From contig NZ_JAPEOX010000004.1 of assembly GCF_026340675.1 (NCBI RefSeq), positions 186,001-250,000 of the forward strand: a stretch of 64,000 nt of DNA. Reading direction: 5' to 3'. The position numbers and the translations under genes were made by a program. This DNA is from Streptomyces sp. NBC_01264 (GTDB taxonomy: Bacteria; Actinomycetota; Actinomycetes; Streptomycetales; Streptomycetaceae). The first letter of the stretch is position 1; the number at the start of each line of letters is the position of its first letter. Below, piece after piece: positions 1-8,904 of this stretch. Below the pieces are notes generated by a model that ran no database searches, had not been told where the DNA came from, and was given only the letters and a program-made list of their open reading frames with translations.

Positions 1-1017
1 AACTGGTTCCGCCCGCTGTCCAAGGTCATGTACTGGGCGACCAGCCCGCTGGCCAAGCTCGTCACCGTCTCGCGCACCTGGACGTGGCTGAACTCCTGGG
101 TCTACCGGACCGCGACCGCCCGGCCCACCCCGAAGCCGGCCGCCGCGACGGCTCCGGCTGCGGGGACCGGCACACCCGCCGCCCCGCCCTCCGGTGGGCA
201 CACCCCCGTGCCGTCACCGGCCGCAGCAACCGCACCGAAGGGAACACCCGTGGACAACAGCCCGGTTCAGCACACCTACCCCCTCATCTACGCGGCCGAC
301 GCCATCCGCACAGCGGGGCAGGCGTTCGCCGCCGCGCCGGCCGACTCCATGAAGGGGTACGAGGCGGTGATCGAGCACCTCGGACAGGTCAACTACGCGA
401 TGTTCGAGCTGATGCACCGCGTCGCGACCGTCACCCAGGACGACTTCAAGGTGGACCCGAACATCCCGGACCAGTTCCGCGTAATCAGCAGGCACTTCCT
501 GGCCCTGGGGCAGTTCATCGACTCGGCCCACGGGCTCTACCGGCAGATCCACGCCGCGCAGCTCGAGAACATCGAGAACCCCACCTGGCAGGGCCGCAAG
601 TGGGACGTCAGCGTGAACTGGGCGCACATCATGCCGACGTATGCCTGGGCCAACCCGCTGGTCCACGCGATGCCGCTGCTGTTCGCGTCCGCTGCGGTCC
701 GGGACGCCGGAGCCCACATCCAGATGCACCCCGCCGGCTCGATGGCCGGCTACGAGATGACCATCGAGCACCTGGCGCCCCTGGCCGAGGAGCTCTACGT
801 GCTGATGGAGACGGTCGCCGCAGTCACCGAGTCCGAGTTCAGCGTCAGCCCGGCCGTCACCGAGATGCACCGGGACGCGGCGCAGCGCTTCCGTGACCTG
901 GGAGGCGCGATCCAGGGCGTCCACCTGATGTACCGCGTCGTGCACGCGGAGCAGCTGCACAACCTGGAGAACCCGACGTACCAGGGGGCGAAGTGGGACC
1001 AGTCCCGCAACGCGTAG
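1..1017 (+). CDS. Protein with an internal duplication, 5' end outside window
   Basis: The frame is open from base 1, so the true start lies upstream. An in-frame GTG at 250 behind GAAGGGA is an alternative start that would make a separate protein of about 255 residues. The first 80 residues seen hold an aromatic, membrane-like stretch and then a Pro/Ala-rich linker. The rest is two copies of a domain of about 115 residues, each beginning around PL-x-A-A-x-A-x-R-x-A-G and ending in LENPTYQGAKWD or IENPTWQGRKWD. I do not recognise the family. It ends 64 bp before the FtsK-like translocase gene and probably belongs to the same transfer operon. Confidence 0.7.
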   Translation, partial: NWFRPLSKVMYWATSPLAKLVTVSRTWTWLNSWVYRTATARPTPKPAAATAPAAGTGTPAAPPSGGHTPVPSPAAATAPKGTPVDNSPVQHTYPLIYAADAIRTAGQAFAAAPADSMKGYEAVIEHLGQVNYAMFELMHRVATVTQDDFKVDPNIPDQFRVISRHFLALGQFIDSAHGLYRQIHAAQLENIENPTWQGRKWDVSVNWAHIMPTYAWANPLVHAMPLLFASAAVRDAGAHIQMHPAGSMAGYEMTIEHLAPLAEELYVLMETVAAVTESEFSVSPAVTEMHRDAAQRFRDLGGAIQGVHLMYRVVHAEQLHNLENPTYQGAKWDQSRNA

Positions 1018-1081
1018 TACCGACCGCGCCTGCGCGCCCCCGTTCCCCGGTCTTGCCCACGAACTGAAGGAGTTCCCCACC

Positions 1082-3565
1082 ATGTCCCGCTCGAAGGACC
1101 GCGAGGTCACCCCCTGGGTGCACGGCGTGTTCTCCACACCGCTGTTCACCTCGGGGGTCATCTACCTCGGCGGTGTCGGACTGGGCACCGTCGAGGACCT
1201 CGGTCACACCGTCCCGCTGGACCTGCTGGGGCTGGGCTCGGCCGGTGGTGTGGTCGCCGCCGCTGCCGCGCGCTACATGCGCACCGGCGGCCCGGGGGCG
1301 AGCAGGAAGGCCCGCTGGTTCCACACGGCCTTCACGGGCGTGTGGACCGGCGCGGCCGCCGCCTGGCTGAACTACACCTCGCACGGCACGCCGTGGACGC
1401 TGGCCTCAGCGGCGGCGGTGGGCGCGGTCACCGTGTGCCTGGCGCCGTTCTACTCAGTCGACCGGTATCTGCGCGCGCCGGAGATCGCGCAGCTGTGGCA
1501 GCGCGAGGAGGCGTCGCTGGCCAGGCCTCTCACGGACTGGGCGGACATGTTCACGGCGGCCGGCGCCCGCGGTGTCTTCGTGACGAGGCGCGACAAGGCG
1601 CACAACGGGTTCACGCTGACGCTGCGGCTGACCGAGACCGACTACGAGGGCCTGCAGCCGCTGCTGAAGAAGCTGGAGATGAAGGCCGGAGTCCGGCCCG
1701 GCGCGCTGACCCTCAAGCCGGGCGAGATGGCCGACGAGGCGTTCCTGTCGGTATCGACGCGCAACGTCCTGGCGGAGCTCGTCGAGCTCGACGAGGGCGA
1801 CCACCCGATCACCATCAACGAGCCGCTGACGCTGGGCATGCTGGAGTCCGGTGAGCCCATCGAACTGCTGATGCGCCAGAACTCCGTGTTCATCGCCGGC
1901 AAGAAGGGCAGCGGCAAGAGCGTGCTGCTGCACGTGCTGATCTCCCTGCTGACCCGCTGCATCGACGCGGTGATCTGGATGGTCGACATGGCCGGCGGCA
2001 ACACCGCCAAGCGCTGGATCCGGCCGTGGGTGGAGGGGTGGAAGGACAAGAACGGCAACATCATCGACCGGCCGCTCATCGACTGGGTAGCGATCACCGA
2101 GGACGAGGCCGTGCGCATGTACAACGCCGCGCACGACATTGCCGACGAGCGGGCGAAGACCATGCGCGGCGGCAAGATCGTCCCGGAGCGGCGCCGTCCG
2201 GCCCTCATCCTCATCACCGAAGAGGGATCGGACCTGATGGCCTGGTCTCCCGCGGCCGTCAAGCCCAAGACCCGGGGTATCAAGAAGGGCAGGAAGGCGG
2301 CGATCGACTACGTCGACGTCGCCCAGCGCGGCACCGGCCCCAATACCGGCGGCGGGGAGATCGAGTCCCAGTACGACACGGTGATCGGGCTGAAGTTCCC
2401 GCGTCGCGGTGAAGGCCAGTACGTCTTCCCCGACTTCTACCACCAGGTCAACCTTGCCGCGCTGCCCGGCAACGGCGCCTGCTACTGCAAGACGCCGCAG
2501 ATGCCGACCATGGATCCGCCGGCGAAGGGCCGGATCGCGTTCGTCAACGACGACGAGGACCGGGACGACATCGAGCAGATGGCCGTGGCGCGGTGGAAGA
2601 TCCGCCCCGACCTCGACGACGAGGCCGTGGCCGTCGCGTGCAAGTGGGGCTACGAGGACCGCTGGTCGGACCCCGAACGCATGGGCTGGCTCCTGGACGC
2701 CTACGGGCTGGACCGCCCGGCTGTCGCTGCCACAGCGCACGCCTCGGGCGGCAGTACCGCCACCATCCAGGCCGCTCCCCCCTCCGCTCCGCCCACCGGG
2801 GCGCCGGGTATGGGCAGCGGCCTGGGCGGCACGCAGCTGCCGGGCAACCTCGGCGACCTCCCGTCCGCGCAGGACTACCTCAACAAGTACGGCGGACAGC
2901 AGCCGCCGGCTGGTGGCCCGCCGGCTTCTCCGGGCGCCGAGCCTCCGGCCGACGCCGAGATCGAGGCGGCCGTCGCCCGGGCGGTCGCCGAGGCGGAACG
3001 GATCACCGAGCAGGCTGCGCAGAACAAGGAGAAGTTCGACAAGCCCAAGGACACCGCGGCCGGTACCCGGCAGCATCCGCGGCGCGACGAGGTCATCGCG
3101 ATGGTGCGCGACGCCGGCCCGGCGGGCACCACGATCGAGGACTGCCGCACCGAACTCGCTGCCCGGTACCCGGACGAGAAGGTGCCCTCCCGGCAGGCCA
3201 TCACGACCTGGTTCGCCAGCGTGAAGGACATCGTCCAGCCGGGCGGGCCCAAGACCCCGTACGTGTGGCGGGACGACGCGGCACCGACGACGGACGAGGA
3301 AGCCGAAGACGATCTCGACGCCCTCCAGCGGGACGACCTCGACCTGTTCCTCCACGCCGTCGAGCTGGTCGTCAGCACCCAGTTCGGCTCGGCCTCGATG
3401 CTCCAGCGCAAGCTGCGCATCGGCTTCGCGAAAGCCCTCTGGCTGATGGACCAGATGACGGCCCGCAACATCGTCGGCGCCCGCGACGGCTCCAAGGCCC
3501 GCGACGTCCTCTACCGCGCCACCGACCTGGACGACCTTCTCGACAAGCTCAAGAACGAGGACTGA
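1082..3565 (+). CDS. FtsK/SpoIIIE-like DNA translocase, putative plasmid transfer ATPase
   Basis: An 827-residue protein with an AAGGAG site 7 nt before ATG. The N-terminus has about four hydrophobic segments within residues 15-130, then a soluble region, then the motor domain. Walker A GKKGSGKS lies near residue 273 and a Walker B-like ALILITEEGSD near 374. A Pro/Gly-rich linker (about 550-640) leads to two winged-helix-like segments, the first around HPRRDEVIAMVRDAG. This layout (membrane anchor, motor, DNA-recognition wHTH) is that of Streptomyces TraB-type translocases, which move double-stranded DNA between hyphae. Family membership is inferred from motifs and size. The following small membrane genes fit a tra/spd module. 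It is distinct from the type IV coupling ATPase at 51145-53094. Confidence 0.8.
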   Translation: MSRSKDREVTPWVHGVFSTPLFTSGVIYLGGVGLGTVEDLGHTVPLDLLGLGSAGGVVAAAAARYMRTGGPGASRKARWFHTAFTGVWTGAAAAWLNYTSHGTPWTLASAAAVGAVTVCLAPFYSVDRYLRAPEIAQLWQREEASLARPLTDWADMFTAAGARGVFVTRRDKAHNGFTLTLRLTETDYEGLQPLLKKLEMKAGVRPGALTLKPGEMADEAFLSVSTRNVLAELVELDEGDHPITINEPLTLGMLESGEPIELLMRQNSVFIAGKKGSGKSVLLHVLISLLTRCIDAVIWMVDMAGGNTAKRWIRPWVEGWKDKNGNIIDRPLIDWVAITEDEAVRMYNAAHDIADERAKTMRGGKIVPERRRPALILITEEGSDLMAWSPAAVKPKTRGIKKGRKAAIDYVDVAQRGTGPNTGGGEIESQYDTVIGLKFPRRGEGQYVFPDFYHQVNLAALPGNGACYCKTPQMPTMDPPAKGRIAFVNDDEDRDDIEQMAVARWKIRPDLDDEAVAVACKWGYEDRWSDPERMGWLLDAYGLDRPAVAATAHASGGSTATIQAAPPSAPPTGAPGMGSGLGGTQLPGNLGDLPSAQDYLNKYGGQQPPAGGPPASPGAEPPADAEIEAAVARAVAEAERITEQAAQNKEKFDKPKDTAAGTRQHPRRDEVIAMVRDAGPAGTTIEDCRTELAARYPDEKVPSRQAITTWFASVKDIVQPGGPKTPYVWRDDAAPTTDEEAEDDLDALQRDDLDLFLHAVELVVSTQFGSASMLQRKLRIGFAKALWLMDQMTARNIVGARDGSKARDVLYRATDLDDLLDKLKNED

Positions 3566-3568
3566 CAC

Positions 3569-3763
3569 ATGGCCATCACCGTCTCCGCCGCCGTCCTCCT
3601 GGCGGTCATCCTCCTCATCCTGCTGCGCGGCGGCTCCCTGCGACTGGGCCCCGCGCTGGCCGCCGTCGCCTTCGGATTCTTCCTCGCCTCCACCGGCATC
3701 GCCCCGACCCTCACGAACGCCTTCAACGCCGTGGCCGACGCCGTACGCGGTATCAACTTCTGA
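3569..3763 (+). CDS. Small two-helix membrane protein
   Basis: A 64-residue protein starting 3 bp after the translocase stop, so translation is probably coupled. Residues 2-20 and about 27-45 are hydrophobic, separated by a short Arg/Gly turn, which predicts a hairpin membrane protein. No family is recognised. Its place directly behind a TraB-like translocase suggests a transfer or spread (Spd-like) accessory protein. That role is inference from context. Confidence 0.7.
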   Translation: MAITVSAAVLLAVILLILLRGGSLRLGPALAAVAFGFFLASTGIAPTLTNAFNAVADAVRGINF

Positions 3764-3774
3764 GAGAGGCCCCG

Positions 3775-4008
3775 ATGGACCTGCTCCTCACCCTGATCGG
3801 CATGTCGGTCGGCGCCGTGCTCACCCTGCTGGGACAGCGACTCGTCCGATTCCTGCGCCCCCTGCCCAGCTGCACCTGGTGCGCGACCACCTCGGGGTGG
3901 CCCGTCACCGGTCACCCCACCCACCACTGCCGCGGGTACATCACCATGGTCCGTCAACGACACCCGTCCTTCGGCGGCAACGCATGGCGTCAGACGGACT
4001 CCCGCTGA
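3775..4008 (+). CDS. Small membrane protein with Cys/His tail
   Basis: A 77-residue protein whose ATG follows GAGAGG by 6 nt and the previous stop by 11 bp. Residues 1-25 form one hydrophobic helix (MDLLLTLIGMSVGAVLTLLG). The tail contains a C-x2-C pair in SCTWCATT and a later H-H-C, which could bind a metal. It resembles the tiny membrane proteins encoded in Streptomyces transfer operons, but I cannot assign it to a named family. Confidence 0.6.
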   Translation: MDLLLTLIGMSVGAVLTLLGQRLVRFLRPLPSCTWCATTSGWPVTGHPTHHCRGYITMVRQRHPSFGGNAWRQTDSR

Positions 4009-4136
4009 CTTCCGACCCCCGCGCGCAGCCAGGCCCGCAGCTCACCAGCCGCCGGCCCCAGGCACTTTCCGGAAGGGCGGGTCCGCTCGGCCCCGCCCTT
4101 CCGGAAAGCCCCCTCACCTCCCAAAGGAGTCACCTC

Positions 4137-4724
4137 GTGTCCGCCGACACCACCCAGCACGACGCCATCGCCCGCAAGCTCCTCGACGAGGCGTACAGCG
4201 ACCCCGCGCCCGTCCCACGGGATACCCCCACCCCTGCAGCGGTGGCTCCGGGCATCACGCCCTTCGTCATCCCCGACGGCTACACACTTCGTGAGATTCA
4301 CCGAACCCATGCCGACGGGACCACGGAACTCATCCGCGAGACCCTCCCGGTCGCGTCGCTGCCGCCGGTGGTCGAACGCCACTACGCCGCGCCGGCAACC
4401 ACGACGGCCAGCGCGCCGGGCAGCGGCGCCTCACCCCACAGCTTGCCTTCCTGGCTCACCGCCAACCGGCGCCGCATCAAGGCCGGTGCCTACCTCTCCG
4501 CGGGTTCCGCCGTCGCGGTGACGGGTGGCCTCTACGGTCCGCAGATCGCAGCCGGCCTCACGACGGCCGCCGCAGCTGTGTGGGCCGCGACCCTCACGGT
4601 TCTCAAGGTCGTCGGAGTCGCCGTGGTCATCGGTGTGACCGTGCGCTTCGCCTGCGGGGGCGGCAGGCGAAGCCGCACCGGCACGTTCGAGGGGACGGTC
4701 AAGGGGACCTGGCGCAAGGACTGA
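4137..4724 (+). CDS. Spread-like membrane protein
   Basis: A 195-residue protein. GTG at 4137 is chosen because AAAGGAG stands 7 nt upstream. The first 100 residues are acidic to neutral and soluble, with the motif IPDGYTLREI. A positively charged stretch near 115 precedes two hydrophobic helices (about 122-142 and 145-168) and a basic C-terminus. Similar soluble-plus-two-helix proteins are encoded downstream of traB-like genes on Streptomyces plasmids and are called spread proteins. I infer that role from layout and context. Confidence 0.6.
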   Translation: MSADTTQHDAIARKLLDEAYSDPAPVPRDTPTPAAVAPGITPFVIPDGYTLREIHRTHADGTTELIRETLPVASLPPVVERHYAAPATTTASAPGSGASPHSLPSWLTANRRRIKAGAYLSAGSAVAVTGGLYGPQIAAGLTTAAAAVWAATLTVLKVVGVAVVIGVTVRFACGGGRRSRTGTFEGTVKGTWRKD

Positions 4725-4845
4725 GCGCCGGCAGGCCGCGCGGAGCCGCCGAGGCACTGCGACGGCTCACCGCCACAACATCAGCCCCGATCCAGCGAGT
4801 CGCAGTGCCTGCGCCAGCCGGATCACCGTAGAGAACGGAACTGAG

Positions 4846-5166
4846 ATGACATGGATGCGGCTGATCGCGAAGGTGCGGGAGCGCCGTGCAGCGCCACGCC
4901 CGCCTCGCCCCACCGTACGGATCGAACCCGGGCCACGACGCGGGGGAGTCGCGCCTGTACCCGTGACCGGGCCCAAGCGCACGGCCCCGCGTCCGCTGGC
5001 CTCGTACGAGCTGTCCACCTGGCTCTGCCCGAACCCCGATTGTGGCCTTCCGGCGAGCTCCGGTACCCACCACTGGGACGACCGCGGCCCCTACCAGCGG
5101 CTCAGCAACCATGCCCTGCGGTGCCCCGCCGGACATCGCTGGACGAACAGCACCGACGGCGGCTGA
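4846..5166 (+). CDS. Small zinc-ribbon protein
   Basis: A 106-residue protein starting at ATG 4846, behind GAACGGAACTGAG. Its basic, proline-rich first half is followed by CPNPDCG and CPAGH, which form a likely zinc-binding C-x4-C ... C-x3-H site. No enzyme motif is visible. It is the last short gene of the transfer module before the NUDIX gene. Confidence 0.6.
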   Translation: MTWMRLIAKVRERRAAPRPPRPTVRIEPGPRRGGVAPVPVTGPKRTAPRPLASYELSTWLCPNPDCGLPASSGTHHWDDRGPYQRLSNHALRCPAGHRWTNSTDGG

Positions 5167-5345
5167 CGCGCAGCACATCACGGAGCCCGCACCGCGCCCG
5201 TCGGGCTACGGTCCGCTGCCTGGGCTCGAGTGGTGGTCCTCTCCCTCGGCCACCCGATGCAGCTCGGCCGCCGGACCAGGACGGAACCGCCGTAGAGCTG
5301 CGCGGGTCCGGCCCCTCCTTCGCCTTTCGAGATCAGGATGCAGAC

Positions 5346-6167
5346 ATGACCGACGACACCACCGCCGAGACGATCCGCTTCACCGCCGACGTCGTTCTGC
5401 TCGCAGCCGGGCACGTCCTGCTGATCCAGCGCGGCTGGGAACCGTACGCAGGCTGCTGGGCCCTTCCCGGAGGTCACGTCGACGCCGAGGAAGCCAGTCT
5501 GGCCGCGGGGGCCCGCGAACTGAAGGAGGAGACCGGCATCGTGGTTCCCGCCGCTGATCTCCGGCAGGTGGGCGTTTTCGACGCCCCGGACAGGGACCCT
5601 CGCGGCCGGTACGTCACCGTCGCGTACACGGCCACCCTGCCCACGCTTGTCCCGCCGACCGCAGGGGATGACGCCACGGCCGCTCTCTGGTGGCCGCTGG
5701 GCGCGCTGCCTGACCTCGCATTCGACCACGCCGAGATCCTCGCGAGCGCCACCGACGCAGACGGTCCCACCGCAGTGTCGCTCCGAGCGCGGACGGTGCG
5801 CAGCGACCCGTCCGCGCCGCGGGTGATGCCGGCCAGCCAACAGCTCGCGCTGGCGTCCGAGTTCCGGGTGCCGCTGCCGCAGGGAAGCGCCGGCGGCTAC
5901 GCCGAGGTGGTGGTCCAGCAGGGTCTGACGGGGGACGCGTGGGGTGTGACAGACGGGGCCCTCACCGGGCTGCGGGCGTGGATCGATGGAGAGGGGTGGA
6001 GGCGCGTTTCGGATGTCGGCCGTGGGGCCGCGTTCGGGCGGGGAAGGGAGGAGGCGCTTCTGGTGGCCCACCAAGTCGCCGAGCTGGAAGCGGCCTGCTA
6101 CCAGGCCCAGATCGCGGCAGGACAGCCTGAAGAGAATTCCGGGCGGCCGGACGGTCCGCCGAGTTGA
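5346..6167 (+). CDS. NUDIX hydrolase with C-terminal extension
   Basis: A 273-residue protein. The NUDIX box is complete at about residues 42-65 (GGHVDAEEASLAAGARELKEE...), with the glutamates that bind metal. This predicts pyrophosphate-bond hydrolysis of a nucleoside diphosphate derivative; the substrate cannot be told. The NUDIX fold ends near 145. The remaining 130 residues are an unusual extension without a recognised domain, containing TGDAWGVTDGALTGLRAWIDGEGWRRVSDVGR. A strong terminator follows 33 bp after the stop, so this closes the plus-strand operon. Confidence 0.85.
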   Translation: MTDDTTAETIRFTADVVLLAAGHVLLIQRGWEPYAGCWALPGGHVDAEEASLAAGARELKEETGIVVPAADLRQVGVFDAPDRDPRGRYVTVAYTATLPTLVPPTAGDDATAALWWPLGALPDLAFDHAEILASATDADGPTAVSLRARTVRSDPSAPRVMPASQQLALASEFRVPLPQGSAGGYAEVVVQQGLTGDAWGVTDGALTGLRAWIDGEGWRRVSDVGRGAAFGRGREEALLVAHQVAELEAACYQAQIAAGQPEENSGRPDGPPS

Positions 6168-6199
6168 GCCGTCACTGCACGGTGTGAGAACAGCAGATA

Positions 6200-6235
6200 G
6201 GGGCCGGCCCGCTTCGGCGGGCCGGCCCCTTTTTT
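6200..6235 (+). terminator. Rho-independent terminator after the NUDIX gene
   Basis: Perfect 13-bp GC stem (GGGGCCGGCCCGC) with a TTCG tetraloop, followed by six T residues. Confidence 0.95.
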
Positions 6236-6291
6236 GCGTTGTCCGCGGCGCTGACGCGATCCTCGGAGAGAGGAACCGACAGCGCGGGGCA

Positions 6292-7089
6292 TCAGGTGGT
6301 GAGCTGGAAAGCCTGCTCCAGCCGGGTGGTGCGGTCATGGGCCAGGAGGTCCCTGAGGGTGACCTCGGAGCCGAACCGGTACGTACTCCAGTCGGGGGTG
6401 ATCTCCAGCTGCTCCGCCGTCCGGCTTCGTAGCGCGCTGAGTCCATGACTCCACTGCTCCTGCGAGGTGAGCACCTCCCAGGCTTCCTCGCCGTCGTCGG
6501 TCTCAGCCGTGGCGCCGGGCGGAACGAAACCTGCTGCCCACTGGGTCGGGAACTCGGAACTGTACGAGGCGACGGCGGGAAGGTCGTCGCGCTCGAGCAG
6601 AAAGCGTTGCAGGTCCTCCCATCCGCACCCCTCTCGGTAGCGGCCGGACGCCAGGCCGGTGCCCACGACGTCGGCCAGCCAGCGCCGGTTGGGGCCGTCG
6701 ACCCAGCAGTTGATCTCACACTGCCCCATGAGGCGCGCGGCGAGACGCCCCGTATCCGAGCCGTCCTCCATGGCCGTGTTGAGGACCAGGGTCAGGGGGC
6801 GGATCGTCTGGCCGCGAAAGTCGACAATCGGATCGTCGAAGATGTCCTGGAGGGCGCGGGCGTACCCCTGGAGCCAGCGGGTCGGGCCCGTGCGGAGGTG
6901 CGGTGGCACCTCACGGAGGTAGTGGTCGGTCGGCAGGAGGTCGAACAGGCCGCCGGCCGCGTCGGCTGCGTCGGGGTGGTTGGCGAGCAGCTGCGCGGCC
7001 AGGTCGTGCATCTGGATCAGCAGCCAGGGGCGTTCGCTGCCGCGCAGGGTCGCTGCCCCGTGCAGGTCCTGGAACTTGATGTAGCTCAA
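6292..7089 (-). CDS. Hypothetical protein
   Basis: A 265-residue soluble protein with ATG at 7089 behind GAGAGGACACCCC. No membrane segment or catalytic motif is obvious. It is rich in Leu, Ala and Trp, with segments such as GQCEINCWVDGPNRRWLADVVGTGL. The start and general composition recall the unknown gene at 36230-37057: both have a short hydrophobic start and a central passage on a numbered tract of aromatic and basic residues. I could not establish real homology. It lies downstream of the pilin-like gene and may share its transcript. Confidence 0.6.
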   Translation of the reverse strand: MSYIKFQDLHGAATLRGSERPWLLIQMHDLAAQLLANHPDAADAAGGLFDLLPTDHYLREVPPHLRTGPTRWLQGYARALQDIFDDPIVDFRGQTIRPLTLVLNTAMEDGSDTGRLAARLMGQCEINCWVDGPNRRWLADVVGTGLASGRYREGCGWEDLQRFLLERDDLPAVASYSSEFPTQWAAGFVPPGATAETDDGEEAWEVLTSQEQWSHGLSALRSRTAEQLEITPDWSTYRFGSEVTLRDLLAHDRTTRLEQAFQLTT

Positions 7090-7147
7090 GGGGTGTCCTC
7101 TCGTCGATTCCTTGTATCAGCCGGGTGTGACACCGGGAGGCTGGTGT

Positions 7148-8035
7148 TCAGGCCGCATCCAGAGCGAGGCGAGTGCTCGCTTCCAGGGCGGCGATCGCTT
7201 CACCGGGTACGGGAATGACGCTCTCGATCAGGCGCAGGGCGCGCCGGAGGGCGAGCTGCCGCTCGGGGGCGTGTCCCTGAGCGTCGAGGGCGATGGCCAG
7301 TGCGGCCTTGGCCTGCTCGATGTTGCGGCGCTCGGCCTCGGGGAGGTAGTCGGCGCCTTTCGCGCGGGCGTAGTGGTCGGCACGCTTCCAGGCGAGTTCG
7401 AGTGCGGTGACCGCGGTGCGGTAGGCGTCGAGGGCTTCCGGGGCGGTGGAGATGCGTGCGTCCCGCGTTGCGTCGAGGGCGTCAATGAGTTGGGCGGTGC
7501 GGTCGACGTTGACGTCTGCCAGGGCGAGGCGGTCGAGGTGGTGGAGCTGGTTCATCTGGAAGTCGCCGTAGGCCTCCAGGATCGCGTCGTGGCGCAGCTC
7601 CAACTCCGTCCTTCGCCGCGTGACTTCATCCGCGCGCGTCTGCTCGGCGCGCAGCTTCGTGCGCCGGCGGCGGATGACGGAACTGATGGCGAGGAGCAGA
7701 GCGATCACGGTCATGACGGCTCCGAGGACGAGGGAGATCGTGGTCCAGGGCAGGTCGGGTGCGCCGACGTGGGGGGCCGGGCTCGGGGTGGCGTGAGGGG
7801 CCGGGGTCTCCGTTGCGGGCGCGATGTCACCCAACACCTGGTCGGCGAGCTTGCCGGTGAAGTCGGTGAGGAGCCCGGGGTTGATCACGATGCTGGGGAA
7901 GATGATGGCGCCGACCGTGGCGAAGCACATCCGCGGCCAGTCCTGGTTGAGCCACGCCTTGCCCATCTGGATGAGGAAGAGCACCGCCATCAGCGTGGCG
8001 CCGATGGAGAGGGCCCATGCGGGGAGAAGCGTCAC
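7148..8035 (-). CDS. Pilin/TcpD-like membrane protein with coiled-coil tail
   Basis: A 295-residue protein. Residues 5-25 and about 37-55 are hydrophobic and joined by a short basic-Trp loop (KAWLNQDWPRM). A Pro/Ala linker (about 75-95) and a third helix (97-118) follow, then 175 highly charged residues predicted to be helical or coiled coil. The first 70 residues share size, spacing and pattern with the 75-residue TcpD-like protein at 49551-49778. The long tail is absent there. The gene is preceded by two copies of the CTGTCCACAGG promoter element, which it shares with the secretion locus, so it probably takes part in conjugation. The function is inferred. Confidence 0.65.
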   Translation of the reverse strand: MTLLPAWALSIGATLMAVLFLIQMGKAWLNQDWPRMCFATVGAIIFPSIVINPGLLTDFTGKLADQVLGDIAPATETPAPHATPSPAPHVGAPDLPWTTISLVLGAVMTVIALLLAISSVIRRRRTKLRAEQTRADEVTRRRTELELRHDAILEAYGDFQMNQLHHLDRLALADVNVDRTAQLIDALDATRDARISTAPEALDAYRTAVTALELAWKRADHYARAKGADYLPEAERRNIEQAKAALAIALDAQGHAPERQLALRRALRLIESVIPVPGEAIAALEASTRLALDAA

Positions 8036-8116
8036 GTAGGTGCCTTTCGAGGAGAACGCCCGCTGGCCAGCACGTGTGCCGGCCAGCGGTGTCCTGCTCT
8101 GGATCAGGACACCCTC

Positions 8117-8150
8117 ACGATCTGCGGAACTGCCTGTGGACAGAGTCCGG
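8117..8150 (-). promoter_or_regulatory. DnaA-box-like promoter element, proximal copy for 7148-8035
   Basis: On the minus strand this reads CCGGACTCTGTCCACAGG, then 10 nt, then GATCGT in the -10 position. The element lies about 85 bp from the start codon. Confidence 0.6.
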
Positions 8151-8176
8151 TGATCGCGAGGGGCCCCTGTGGACAG
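8150..8176 (-). promoter_or_regulatory. DnaA-box-like promoter element, distal copy for 7148-8035
   Basis: On the minus strand this reads CTGTCCACAGG, then 10 nt, then GATCAC. It lacks the GGACTC half seen in most copies. Its centre is 33 bp from the proximal element, about three helical turns, so two proteins could bind on one face. Confidence 0.45.
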
Positions 8177-8207
8177 CTGCGGGGTTCCCGCGGGGCTCGG
8201 CTACCGG

Positions 8208-8756
8208 TCAGATCTTGTCTCCCGGCTTGATGTGGTCCCACGTGTCCTTGTCGACCCGCTTCCAGTTGCTGCGCTTACCGTCCTGGATGAGGACCTCCCA
8301 GACCGCCGGGTGGCGCTGGGTGCCGGTCTGCTCGCGACCCGTGTACTCGCGGTCGCAGTGGCGTCGGGTCGTGTTGCCCCCGCCGGTCGCACCTCCCGCG
8401 CTGTTGCCGCCGCTGGTGCCCTTATCGAGGTTCTTCGAGTTGGGCTGAGCAGGCTTGACCTTCGTGGTTCCTCCGGTGGTGGAGGAGCGGCCCCCGGAGG
8501 TGGAGGAACGGCCCCCTGAACCGCCGGTCGTGGTGGCGCGGCTGACGCCGAGAGTGAAGGCGCTGGCGCTGATGTTGCGGCAGTTGGTCTCGCGGTAGGT
8601 ATCCCGGTAGGTCGGGGTGACCCTCTCGGCCTGGTGGCGCTTGTCCTTTACGGTGCCGTGTTCCAGCGGGCCGGAGTCGGGGCCGCACGCTCCGAGCGCG
8701 AGAGCCGCGGCGAGGGCGGACGTGGTGGCCGTGATCCGGCGGGCAGTCAGGTTCAT
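8208..8756 (-). CDS. Secreted lipoprotein
   Basis: A 182-residue protein starting at ATG 8756. A basic N-terminus, a hydrophobic stretch and the lipobox LGAC (Cys24) predict a lipoprotein signal peptide. The mature part has a Gly/Ser/Thr-rich low-complexity linker (about 80-125) and a C-terminal globular segment ending in WDHIKPGDKI. No catalytic motif is seen. It has its own copy of the CTGTCCACAGG promoter element 56 bp upstream, which links it to the transfer genes. A role at the cell surface during mating is possible. Confidence 0.75.
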   Translation of the reverse strand: MNLTARRITATTSALAAALALGACGPDSGPLEHGTVKDKRHQAERVTPTYRDTYRETNCRNISASAFTLGVSRATTTGGSGGRSSTSGGRSSTTGGTTKVKPAQPNSKNLDKGTSGGNSAGGATGGGNTTRRHCDREYTGREQTGTQRHPAVWEVLIQDGKRSNWKRVDKDTWDHIKPGDKI

Positions 8757-8811
8757 GACGGCGCGGGTCTCGCTTTCATGGGTGAAGGTGGCTCGTACGG
8801 CTGGCGGCATG

Positions 8812-8840
8812 AATGTCGCGCAGGCGACCTGTGGACAGGG
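8812..8840 (-). promoter_or_regulatory. DnaA-box-like promoter element of the lipoprotein gene
   Basis: On the minus strand this reads CTGTCCACAGG, then 10 nt, then GACATT as the -10. The GGACTC half is not conserved (GCCCCTG). Confidence 0.6.
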
Positions 8841-8904
8841 GCCGCCAGGGCGGGCCGGTTGTCCCGGCCCGCCCTGTGGGAACCAGTGGCCCCGCCGGCT
8901 CAGC

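Noticed and set aside
1454..3568. Minus-strand frame of about 700 codons opposite the translocase gene
   Set aside because: Mirror frame of the FtsK-like gene. Its composition is Val/Arg/Gly/Asp-rich without motifs.
5006..5016. TGTCCACCTGG as another DnaA-box-like promoter element
   Set aside because: It lies in the middle of a gene, lacks the GGACTC half, and has no suitable -10 leading to a gene start. TGTCCACGAG at 14139 fails for the same reasons.
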